Notes: a model not told the origin generated them from the letters alone. Shown: positions 1-5,157, counted from the first letter of the stretch. The stretch is DNA of 5,526 bases from JABMMZ01 sp044357345 (GCA_044357345.1 JBIKPR010000110.1:1-5526), one strand, 5' to 3'. Numbers and translations: made by a program.

Positions 1-187
1 AAAGTGCGATATACACCACAATAATTCCAACCGCCATAAATATGGGAGGCATCAATTTGCTTAAATTATCCTTGTCGATAAAAAAAGAAAAATCGCTGGC
101 CTTTTTAAGCATTTCATCAGCCTGTTCGTTCGCAGGACTTGCATGGCCTTTTTCAGGTTTGATGGTATTGGGCTTAAACTGGTTCAA
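1..187 (-). CDS. ftsL: FtsL-like cell division protein (partial, N-terminal part)
   Basis: This is the N-terminal 62 codons of a small bitopic membrane protein; the gene runs off the window start. The translation begins (L/M)NQFKPNTIKPEKG, has a polar cytoplasmic tail of about 45 residues, then a hydrophobic segment (PPIFMAVGIIVVYIAL, residues 47-62) that fits a single transmembrane helix. The tail pattern (FFIDKDNLSKLMPP before the helix) and the position directly after rsmH match the FtsL-like proteins of Bacteroidota, which are thought to act with FtsB/FtsQ-type partners at the divisome. The start is probably TTG at 187-185, overlapping the rsmH stop as TTGA. No ATG exists upstream in frame before a stop; the first in-frame ATG is at 112-110 and would remove 25 residues. 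The family call rests on context and topology because the sequence of this family is poorly conserved. Confidence 0.75.
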   Translation of the reverse strand, partial: MNQFKPNTIKPEKGHASPANEQADEMLKKASDFSFFIDKDNLSKLMPPIFMAVGIIVVYIAL

Positions 188-1101
188 ATCTTTTCTGCTA
201 TCCTTAATTTTGCACTTCTCGATCTTCTGTTTCTATCTATCTCTTCATCACTCGGAATAATTGGCTTCTTGCTGAGAGATTTGAATACTTCAGTTTTGTT
301 TCCAAAAAAGTCCTTCTCAACTTCTCCTGCTACATTGCCCGAGTTGATAAAGTTTTTTACCATACGGTCTTCCAATGAATGGTAACTCATTACCACCAAA
401 CGACCGCCTTTTGCCAAGACAGTAGCTGAATTTTCCAATAAACTTTCTAAGGCTTTCATCTCTTCATTTACTTCAATGCGCAGAGCTTGAAAAACTTGAG
501 ACAGATATTTGCTTTCTTCCTTTCCAGGTATGCAATTGCGAATGGCATCCTTGAATTCATCAATGCTTGTAACTGGATTTCTTTTGCGTTTTTCTATAAT
601 CAACAAAACCAATTTGTAGGCATTCTTTATTTCACCATAGGTGTTAAAAACCCTTAATAACTCTTTTTCTGAATAGGTGTTCACCACCTCGCTGGCTTTA
701 AGTCCCGATTTACGGTCCATACGCATATCCAAGTCACCGCCCAAACGGTGCGCAAAACCTTTATCCGCTTCATTTATTTGATGAGACGAAATACCCAAAT
801 CAGCCAATATGCCATCAACTGGAACTGCTTTTAAATACTCTAAAAATTGTTTGATGTATTTAAAATTGTGGTTGATAAACACCAAACGTTCATCGTCGGG
901 CAAATTGCCCACTGCATCCGAATCCTGATCGAAAGCATACAACATACCCTTAGGTCCAAGATGCTTTAATATTTCTTTTGAATGCCCGCCACCTCCAAAG
1001 GTCACATCAACATAAACGCCGTCTTCTTTAATATTAAGACCCTGAATGCACTCATTCAACATCACTGGTAAATGGTACACTTCAGTTGTCATTGTTTTCA
1101 T
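184..1101 (-). CDS. rsmH: 16S rRNA (cytosine(1402)-N(4))-methyltransferase RsmH
   Basis: RsmH (MraW) is the SAM-dependent enzyme that N4-methylates C1402 of 16S rRNA in the decoding site of the 30S subunit. The 305-residue product is full length for the family. Visible motifs are the SAM-binding loop YVDVTFGGGGH (30-40), FDQD (57-60), DLGISSHQ (101-108), DLDMRMD (123-129), SYHSLEDR (239-246) and the C-terminal NRRSRSAKLR (291-300). The reading frame overlaps the end of mraZ by 20 bases if the ATG at 1101 is used (MKTMTTEVYH) or 11 bases if the ATG at 1092 is used (MTTEVYHLPVML); the sequence does not decide between them. Its stop overlaps the next gene's putative TTG. These overlaps suggest translational coupling within the dcw operon. 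Confidence 0.97.
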   Translation of the reverse strand: MKTMTTEVYHLPVMLNECIQGLNIKEDGVYVDVTFGGGGHSKEILKHLGPKGMLYAFDQDSDAVGNLPDDERLVFINHNFKYIKQFLEYLKAVPVDGILADLGISSHQINEADKGFAHRLGGDLDMRMDRKSGLKASEVVNTYSEKELLRVFNTYGEIKNAYKLVLLIIEKRKRNPVTSIDEFKDAIRNCIPGKEESKYLSQVFQALRIEVNEEMKALESLLENSATVLAKGGRLVVMSYHSLEDRMVKNFINSGNVAGEVEKDFFGNKTEVFKSLSKKPIIPSDEEIDRNRRSRSAKLRIAEKI

Positions 1102-1570
1102 TTTTAAATCCGATGTTTATTGGAGCGCCGTCGCCCATTAACTCTTCTGCCATGCGAGAGAACTCTTGGTCATCAAACTTCAATTCTTCTTCGTAGTGTT
1201 TCTTATCCCAAATCTCTATCTTGTGGTTGTAACAAGATATAATCACATCGCCTTGCAATGAGGCGTATTCAATTAAATTGTTTGGAATGTTTATCCTGCT
1301 GGCGGTATCGATTGGGACGATGTTGGCACCGTTGTTAAATTGGCGGATAAACTTTCTAGCTGTTCGGTTAAAATCGTTCAAGACTTGAAGCTTTTCTGTT
1401 TCCATTGCCCAATCGGAAGAAGTGTATAAAACCAAACACTTCTCAAATCCGCGGTTAATCACCATTGCCTTGGCTTCTTTGTCTGGAATTTGCAAACGCA
1501 GCTTCGCCGGCAAGATAATTCTTCCCTTGCTGTCAATTTTGCATTCAAACTCTCCGATAAACCGTGCCAT
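1082..1570 (-). CDS. mraZ: Division/cell wall cluster transcriptional regulator MraZ
   Basis: MraZ is a DNA-binding protein with two AbrB/SpoVT-like swapped-hairpin domains that assembles into rings and binds short direct repeats upstream of its own gene, controlling the dcw cluster. Both half-motifs are visible: DSKGRIILP at residues 13-21 and the degenerate second copy DTASRINIP at 88-96. The N-terminus MARFIGEFECKID fits the family start. At 162 residues it is slightly longer than the common length of about 150, with an acidic, asparagine-rich tail. It is the first gene of the minus-strand cluster, followed directly by rsmH. Three AAAGTGGA boxes lie 41-68 bases upstream of its ATG, as expected for autoregulation. 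I saw no clear TAnnTTTG promoter element between the boxes and the start. Confidence 0.97.
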   Translation of the reverse strand: MARFIGEFECKIDSKGRIILPAKLRLQIPDKEAKAMVINRGFEKCLVLYTSSDWAMETEKLQVLNDFNRTARKFIRQFNNGANIVPIDTASRINIPNNLIEYASLQGDVIISCYNHKIEIWDKKHYEEELKFDDQEFSRMAEELMGDGAPINIGFKNENNDN

Positions 1571-1610
1571 TTAGGTTCTGTAAATAATTTTGTAAAATAA
1601 AATCAAAAAA

Positions 1611-1638
1611 TCCACTTTTCTCCACTTTTCTCCACTTT
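1611..1638 (-). promoter_or_regulatory. Putative MraZ operator: three AAAGTGGA boxes at 10-bp spacing
   Basis: On the minus strand AAAGTGGA occurs three times, at 1638-1631, 1628-1621 and 1618-1611, each pair joined by the same GA dinucleotide, so the period is exactly 10 bp, one helical turn. MraZ proteins are known to bind tandem short repeats upstream of mraZ: TGGGN repeats in Escherichia coli and AAAGTG-type repeats in mycoplasmas. The boxes here match the AAAGTG form and lie upstream of the mraZ gene itself. Whether binding represses or activates cannot be told from the sequence. Confidence 0.88.
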
Positions 1639-1690
1639 GTTGATAATTATTTTTCAAGTTCTGTATAAATACTTGTTATTCAGTAACTTA

Positions 1691-1720
1691 GACCCTCTTT
1701 TTTCGGACCCCATTTTTTGC
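1691..1720. repeat. Two tandem 15-bp imperfect repeats in the mraZ/OMP divergent intergenic region
   Basis: GACCC followed by two variable bases and TTTTTT occurs at 1691-1703 and again at 1706-1718, giving a 15-bp period with 11 of 15 positions equal. It lies between the MraZ boxes and the start of the plus-strand gene at 1776. It could be a binding site for either divergent gene or chance; no known motif is recognised. Confidence 0.35.
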
Positions 1721-1763
1721 TCGATTTATTTCTATTGGACTAAAATTCCTCCTTTTAAGACTG

Positions 1764-1771
1764 TATTTTTG
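1764..1771 (+). promoter_or_regulatory. TATTTTTG, Bacteroidota -7 promoter element of the outer membrane protein gene
   Basis: TATTTTTG fits the TAnnTTTG consensus of the Bacteroidota primary sigma factor. It ends only four bases before the ATG at 1776, so transcription would start at or next to the start codon. No TTG lies at the usual 17-23 base spacing upstream; the nearest is 1735-1737, 26 bases away, so the -33 element is weak. Confidence 0.55.
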
Positions 1772-1775
1772 TGAA

Positions 1776-2747
1776 ATGAAAAAAATTCTGTATATTCTTC
1801 TATTACTATCTGTTATTGAAAAATTACCGGCGCAAGGTTGCAGTGATGCCGGAATTTGCACTTTAGGTTATTCACTTAAAAAGGATCAAACATTTGACCG
1901 TTTCTCTTTCACAATCAACCAAAGTTTAGGCAGCGGCGAACAAAAAGTAAACGTGCACAGTACCCAAATAGAACTCAGTAAATCGCTGTTTAAAAAAGCC
2001 CAGATACAATTAAAACTTCCTTATATTTTTACGCAAGGAAATCTGGCCAATACCCAAGGTTTGGGGGACATCAGTGCCAGTTTTACTTACCAATATTATC
2101 AGAAAAAAGATTGGATCATTAACTATACGCTTGGTTTTAAATTGGGTGTCAATGCATCCGACAAAGCTTTCGAAATTCAAATGCCTGCCAACAATAGCAT
2201 GATGATGGCTTTGCCAATGGTTTACCAAACCAGCTTGGGCACCCACAATATCCTTTTGGGAGCCGATGCGCGCTATAAAAGTGTTTGGCGTTTTGCCCTT
2301 GGTTTTCAGATGCCCATAGTTCAATTCAACAAAAACAATTTCGAATCGAGCTTGGTCCAATACACCCCCAATGCGTCAGCTTATTTTACCTCAAACAAAC
2401 TCATGCGCAGACCTGATGCCCTTTTGCGCATTGACCGCAGTTTTGCTGTGCATAAACGCTTTCAAGTCAATGCTGGCCTCATTTCAGTTTACCACCTTCT
2501 GCACGACAGGGTTTACAATGCCAGCAACACGGCCTCTTATGCGGTGCATGGATCAAAAGGCTTAACCCTTAACTATGCTGTAAGTGGAACGTATAGCATC
2601 AACAAACACTTTGAATTGAGTTGTCGATTTGCTCAGCCACTTATAGTGCGCAAAACTAGGCCCGAGGGACTTACACGCCATTATGTTATTGGACTTGAAC
2701 TAAAGTATAGATTAGCCTCTTATAAAATAATTAAAAGCCATTTATGA
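1776..2747 (+). CDS. Secreted, probable outer-membrane beta-barrel protein of unknown function
   Basis: The 323-residue product starts with a signal peptide: MKK, a hydrophobic core ILYILLLLSVI, then LPAQ, with likely cleavage between Ala19 and Gln20. The mature N-terminus carries a CSDAGIC motif (Cys22 and Cys28), which could form a small disulfide loop; the residues before Cys22 (AQG) are not a canonical lipobox. The rest has alternating polar/hydrophobic stretches rich in Tyr, Phe and Gln (such as ISASFTYQYYQKKDWIINYTLGFKLG and the near-terminal RHYVIGLELKYRL), the pattern of transmembrane beta-strands in an outer-membrane barrel. A short basic tail (ASYKIIKSHL) follows the last strand. 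I do not recognise a named family beyond resemblance to hypothetical Bacteroidota barrel proteins. It is divergent from mraZ and has its own -7 element; no partner genes adjoin it. Confidence 0.8.
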   Translation: MKKILYILLLLSVIEKLPAQGCSDAGICTLGYSLKKDQTFDRFSFTINQSLGSGEQKVNVHSTQIELSKSLFKKAQIQLKLPYIFTQGNLANTQGLGDISASFTYQYYQKKDWIINYTLGFKLGVNASDKAFEIQMPANNSMMMALPMVYQTSLGTHNILLGADARYKSVWRFALGFQMPIVQFNKNNFESSLVQYTPNASAYFTSNKLMRRPDALLRIDRSFAVHKRFQVNAGLISVYHLLHDRVYNASNTASYAVHGSKGLTLNYAVSGTYSINKHFELSCRFAQPLIVRKTRPEGLTRHYVIGLELKYRLASYKIIKSHL

Positions 2748-2759
2748 CAAAAATATGAC

Positions 2760-2791
2760 TTGATACTATGAGGAATATTTGATTAAATTTG
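2760..2791 (+). promoter_or_regulatory. Bacteroidota-type promoter (TTG, 21 bases, TAAATTTG) of the small gene at 2811
   Basis: TTG at 2760-2762 is followed after 21 bases by TAAATTTG at 2784-2791, which fits both parts and the spacing of the TTG-N17-23-TAnnTTTG consensus. The predicted transcript start is about 16 bases before the ATG at 2811. This suggests the small gene is transcribed on its own rather than only by read-through from the barrel gene. Confidence 0.6.
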
Positions 2792-2810
2792 TTGGCCTTT
2801 CGCGACACCC

Positions 2811-3110
2811 ATGAAACCAATCTATGATTACTACGGATTAATCATCAGTTTTAAAAAAGAAGCCAGCTTACCCATTTTGCTCATGGCAAGTAGAGGCAAT
2901 CGCTTTAGCACTTATAGCATAGGGTTTTCAGAAGGCTTAATGGATGCTCCCAAACACCTAAAAGGTGAACATGAATTGGATGCGGAAGACTTCAATTCAT
3001 TTAACAAGCTCATAGAAAATAACAGCAGCGAAATCATCAAACTTTGGCTAGACATTTTCCTTTATGGCAAAGACCATGAAGTGGAGATTATCAAAACAAA
3101 ACTAGCATAA
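2811..3110 (+). CDS. Hypothetical small cytoplasmic protein, 99 residues
   Basis: I do not recognise the family. The product MKPIYDYYGLIISFKKEASL... has no signal peptide and no convincing transmembrane segment. The first half looks beta-rich (YGLIISF, PILLMASRG, FSTYSIGF). The second half is acidic and probably helical (DAEDFNSFNKLIENNSSEIIKLWLDIF), ending in EVEIIKTKL. The overall beta-then-helix plan is loosely like small DUF4160-type proteins, but their conserved PPHxH-like segment is absent, so this is only a thought. A consensus promoter, a clean ATG and ordinary amino-acid composition support a real gene. It starts 63 bases after the barrel gene and is followed by a long non-coding repeat region. 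No clear terminator follows its stop directly. Confidence 0.65.
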   Translation: MKPIYDYYGLIISFKKEASLPILLMASRGNRFSTYSIGFSEGLMDAPKHLKGEHELDAEDFNSFNKLIENNSSEIIKLWLDIFLYGKDHEVEIIKTKLA

Positions 3111-3137
3111 AAAAACTCGTTTTCTGGAAATGTGAAC

Positions 3138-3291
3138 CATGTTGTTGGGTTACTCGCAAGCTCGTGAGAGCGCTGCAGCTAAGTTTCCTGCCAACAACGC
3201 CTTCAGTGCGATAACCTCGCAGCCTGCCCTGTGATGTGAATGAAACAAAGTGGAATTCTCTATCACGGGGTTGTTAACGATTTCTTTGAAA
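3138..3291. repeat. Left arm of a large imperfect inverted repeat
   Basis: Four blocks here recur in reverse complement, in mirror order, in the right arm at 3676-3816: CATGTTGTTGG 3138-3148 with 3806-3816 (11/11); 3149-3168 with 3775-3794 (19/20; contains CTCGCAAGCTCGTGAG); 3190-3214 with 3705-3729 (24/25; contains CCTTCAGTGCGATAA); and GATTTCTTTGAAA 3279-3291 with 3676-3688 (13/13). Within the arm, GTTGTTGG (3141-3148) and CCAACAAC (3191-3198) can also close a local hairpin. The gap between the third and fourth blocks is 64 bases here but only 16 in the right arm; the excess about equals the stem-loop element at 3227-3270. No transposase or recombinase gene is present. Confidence 0.8.
3227..3270. 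repeat. Stem-loop element, copy 1 (conserved loop, variable stem)
   Basis: The stem CCCTGTGAT (3227-3235) pairs with ATCACGGGG (3262-3270): nine pairs including one T-G wobble. The 26-base loop (3236-3261) starts GTGAATG and ends GGAATTCTCT. It is 22/26 identical to the loop at 3960-3985, whereas the stems differ in sequence but still pair. Within the loop GAAT and ATTC can pair. The element lies inside the left arm of the larger inverted repeat and looks inserted there. A REP-like element or a structured RNA are both possible. Confidence 0.75.
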
Positions 3292-3529
3292 ACTAAACAT
3301 CAATTTCATTTTCATCGTTCGTGTTAAAGTGTGTCTTTAGTCTGCCATTCCCAACATACACTATAGCCAGCTGCGTGTGAAAACGCAAATTCTAAGGAGA
3401 TTTTACATGGGCTTACTACCGTGCGCCATGTATATCTTTTTAAAATAACTTATATAAACGCATCTGGGCTGTCGTTTCTGTTTGGGGCAGTTTCGTTTAA
3501 CCTTGAAATAATCGCTTACTTAATGATGA
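3292..3529. other. Non-coding spacer between the inverted-repeat arms
   Basis: I see no credible gene here. The stretch contains one perfect 7-bp inverted repeat, TACATGG (3404-3410) with CCATGTA (3426-3432), around a 15-base loop. GTGAA...AACGC...AAATTCT at 3377-3393 is a faint, shortened echo of the conserved stem-loop core. AAGGAG at 3394-3399 resembles a ribosome binding site, but no plausible reading frame follows. Promoter elements are not evident. Confidence 0.5.
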
Positions 3530-3736
3530 AATTAATCATGAGAATTAAAGCGTTTCAAAGAAATCGTAATGGTGTGCCGGGTCATTTTTTTATGGCGTTG
3601 TTGGCAAGGACTTTTTTCACGACTGAAAGGAGTAATACCAACAACATGGTTTCAATTAATCATAAGAATGAAGCATTTCAAAGAAATCATAAAGGTATGC
3701 CAGATTATCGCACTGAAGGTGTTGTTGGCGGGGACT
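3530..3736. repeat. Two direct-repeat units of about 83 bp (3530-3612 and 3654-3736)
   Basis: The units start with AATTAATCAT, share TTTCAAAGAAATC (3553-3565 and 3676-3688), a similar GGTNTGCC segment, then GTTGTTGGC and GGACT. Their middle parts (3584-3595 against 3705-3718) have diverged. Each is followed by CCAACAACATG, at 3638-3648 and 3737-3747, so each closes a hairpin. The first has a 33-base loop that can pair further (ACT/AGT, TTC/GAA). The second is a tight hairpin, TGTTGTTGG (3720-3728) with CCAACAACA (3737-3745), around an 8-base loop. The second unit also forms part of the right arm of the large inverted repeat. Confidence 0.75.
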
Positions 3737-3816
3737 CCAACAACATGTATATCGAAGTGGTTTCACGAACTTTTCTCACGAGCTTTCGAGTAACTTGCGA
3801 GCACTCCAACAACATG
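3676..3816. repeat. Right arm of the large imperfect inverted repeat
   Basis: This arm carries, in order, TTTCAAAGAAATC (3676-3688), the 25-base block 3705-3729, the 20-base block 3775-3794 and CCAACAACATG (3806-3816), the mirror order of the left arm. It has an extra CCAACAACATG at 3737-3747 that closes a short hairpin, so the outer copy at 3806-3813 lacks its own local GTTGTTGG partner and can pair only with 3721-3728 or with the left arm. No target-site duplication is visible outside the two arms. Confidence 0.8.
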
Positions 3817-3836
3817 CTTCTTGTTTTATTCAACAT

Positions 3837-3867
3837 AAAAAAAGCCTCCCTTTCGAGAAGCTTTTTT
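3837..3867. terminator. Terminator-like hairpin with flanking A and T tracts
   Basis: An A tract (3837-3843) and GCCTC (3844-3848) are followed by CCTTTC, GAG (3855-3857), two bulged A, GC (3860-3861) and six T. The stem is A-tract/T-tract plus GC/GC and CTC/GAG. Outside it TTTATTCAA (3825-3833) and TTGAATAAA (3866-3874) also complement each other. The shape fits an intrinsic terminator usable on either strand, separating the plus-strand gene ending at 3110 from the minus-strand gene ending at 4010. Both are at some distance, so it may instead serve a transcript of the repeat region. Confidence 0.6.
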
Positions 3868-3949
3868 GAATAAAATCTATATTGAGTAGAGTAGAAAAAA
3901 CGATAATCAATGTGATGATTAAGCTACATCGATGCCTCGCCCTTGCTAA

Positions 3950-3996
3950 AGCCCGTTGCGTGAATGCAGCGAAGCGGAATTCTCTGCAACTGGGCT
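3950..3996. repeat. Stem-loop element, copy 2, directly downstream of the acyl-CoA dehydrogenase gene
   Basis: AGCCC and GTTGC (3950-3959) pair with GCAAC and GGGCT (3986-3990 and 3992-3996), leaving T3991 bulged: ten pairs. The 26-base loop 3960-3985 runs GTGAATG, CAGCGAAGC, GGAATTCTCT and differs from copy 1 at four positions, all in the middle part. The stem shares little sequence with copy 1 apart from its CCC/GGG base. It begins 14 bases beyond the stop codon of the minus-strand gene ending at 4010, so it would form the 3' end structure of that mRNA. It lacks a long T tract on either strand. Confidence 0.75.
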
Positions 3997-4009
3997 CTTG
4001 CTCTGTATC

Positions 4010-5149
4010 CTACTTCAAGATATCCCTCGCAATAACAACACGTTGTATTTCACTGGTGCCTTCGTAGATTTGGGTAATCTTCGCATCACGCATTAAACGC
4101 TCAACGTGGTACTCTTTTACGTAACCATATCCACCGTGAACTTGAACCGCTTCAACCGTTGTTTTCATTGCTACTTCACTGGCAAACAACTTAGCCATAC
4201 TTCCAGCTCTGTTGTAATCCATGTGTTGGTCTTTTAACCAAGCAGCTTTTAAACACAACATTCTAGCTGCTTCAATTTCAGTAGCCATATCAGCCAATTT
4301 GAATTGAATGGCTTGGTGGTTCATAATCTCTGTACCAAATGCTTTTCTTTCCTTTGAATATTTAATTGATAATTCATAAGCACCACTAGCGATACCTAAA
4401 GCTTGAGCAGCAATACCAATACGTCCACCGGTTAAGGTTTTCATGGCAAACTTGAATCCAAATCCGTCTTCACCTATTCTGTTTTCTTTTGGAACTTTTA
4501 CATCCGTAAACATCAATGAATGTGTATCACTTCCGCGAATACCCATTTTATCTTCTTTCTTTCCAACTACAAAACCTTCCATACCACCCTCAACGATAAA
4601 TGCATTGATGCCTTTATGTCCAGCTTCAACATTGGTTTGTGCAATTACCAAGTAAGTAGAAGCAGTCTTACCATTGGTAATCCAGTTCTTAGTACCGTTC
4701 AATAAGTAGTAATCGCCCATGTCGATAGCAGTAGTTCTTTGTGATGTTGCATCGCTACCAGCTTCTGGCTCGCTTAAACAAAATGCACCGTGCACTTCAC
4801 CTTTCGCCAATGGAACCAAATACTTCATTTTTTGCTCTTCAGAACCAAAGGTTTCCAAGCCCCAGCAAACCAATGAATTGTTAACAGACACTACAACAGA
4901 GGCAGATGCATCTACCTTGCTTAGTTCTTCCATAGCCAATACGTAACTTACCGTATCCATGCCGCTTCCACCGTATTTAGGATCTACCATCATACCCAAA
5001 AAGCCCAATTCGCCTAACTTTTTAATTTGTTCAGCTGGAAATTCTTGGTAGTTGTCGCGCTCAATTACACCCGGTAATAACTCGGTTTGTGCAAAGTCCC
5101 TAGCAGCTTGTTGTACCGCTAATTGTTCTTCTGTTAGTTCAAAATTCAT
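4010..5149 (-). CDS. Acyl-CoA dehydrogenase (short/medium-chain, butyryl-CoA dehydrogenase-like)
   Basis: This FAD enzyme oxidises an acyl-CoA to the trans-2-enoyl-CoA, passing electrons to electron-transfer flavoprotein, in fatty acid or branched-chain amino acid breakdown. The 379-residue length is standard. In order: the helical N-terminal domain (MNFELTEEQLAVQQAARDFA), the beta domain with signature CLSEPEAGSDATS (124-136) and WITNG (156-160), and the C-terminal helical domain with ERKAFG (267-272), the second signature QVHGGYGYVKEYHVERLMRD (336-355) and YEGTSEIQR (362-370). Glu363 in YEGT is at the catalytic base position used by short- and medium-chain enzymes. Chain-length specificity cannot be fixed from sequence alone. 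It has its own promoter, divergent from lplA, and no co-directional neighbour in the window. Confidence 0.96.
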   Translation of the reverse strand: MNFELTEEQLAVQQAARDFAQTELLPGVIERDNYQEFPAEQIKKLGELGFLGMMVDPKYGGSGMDTVSYVLAMEELSKVDASASVVVSVNNSLVCWGLETFGSEEQKMKYLVPLAKGEVHGAFCLSEPEAGSDATSQRTTAIDMGDYYLLNGTKNWITNGKTASTYLVIAQTNVEAGHKGINAFIVEGGMEGFVVGKKEDKMGIRGSDTHSLMFTDVKVPKENRIGEDGFGFKFAMKTLTGGRIGIAAQALGIASGAYELSIKYSKERKAFGTEIMNHQAIQFKLADMATEIEAARMLCLKAAWLKDQHMDYNRAGSMAKLFASEVAMKTTVEAVQVHGGYGYVKEYHVERLMRDAKITQIYEGTSEIQRVVIARDILK

Positions 5150-5157
5150 GACGGGCG

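Noticed and set aside
1571..1610. Promoter for mraZ between the MraZ boxes and the ATG
   Set aside because: TATTTTAC and TATTTACA are AT-rich partial matches to TAnnTTTG without a well-spaced TTG; not specific enough to call.
2010..2360. Minus-strand open frame of 116 codons
   Set aside because: Fully antisense to the well supported barrel protein gene; no promoter or start context.
3111..3127. Terminator right after the small gene (AAAAAAACTCGTTTT)
   Set aside because: The complementary part leaves a loop too small to form and has no stable GC stem.
3377..3393. Third copy of the conserved stem-loop core (GTGAA...AATTCT)
   Set aside because: It lacks about eight loop bases and has no pairing flanks; too degenerate to count as a copy.
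3597..3744. Possible integron attC sites (GTT...AAC hairpins)
   Set aside because: attC ends read RYYYAAC...GTTRRRY. Here the order is GTTGTTGG...CCAACAAC and the bases do not fit the RRR/YYY rule; there is no integrase or cassette gene.
3138..3816. CRISPR array
   Set aside because: Repeats are imperfect, of mixed orientation and unevenly spaced, with no unique spacers of constant length.
3421..3873. Open frame of 150 codons across the repeat region
   Set aside because: It runs through the tandem repeats, both clamp hairpins and the terminator-like hairpin, and its translation repeats the DNA repeat (AFQRNRNGVPG / AFQRNHKGMPD). It has no promoter, no family resemblance and unlikely composition, so it is a by-product of the repeats.
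3930..4005. tRNA-like or other known RNA gene
   Set aside because: There is only one long stem, without the D, anticodon and T arm pattern or a TTCRANY signature.
3882..4067. Open frame of 61 codons
   Set aside because: It crosses stem-loop copy 2 and the antisense end of the acyl-CoA dehydrogenase gene; no sign of coding.
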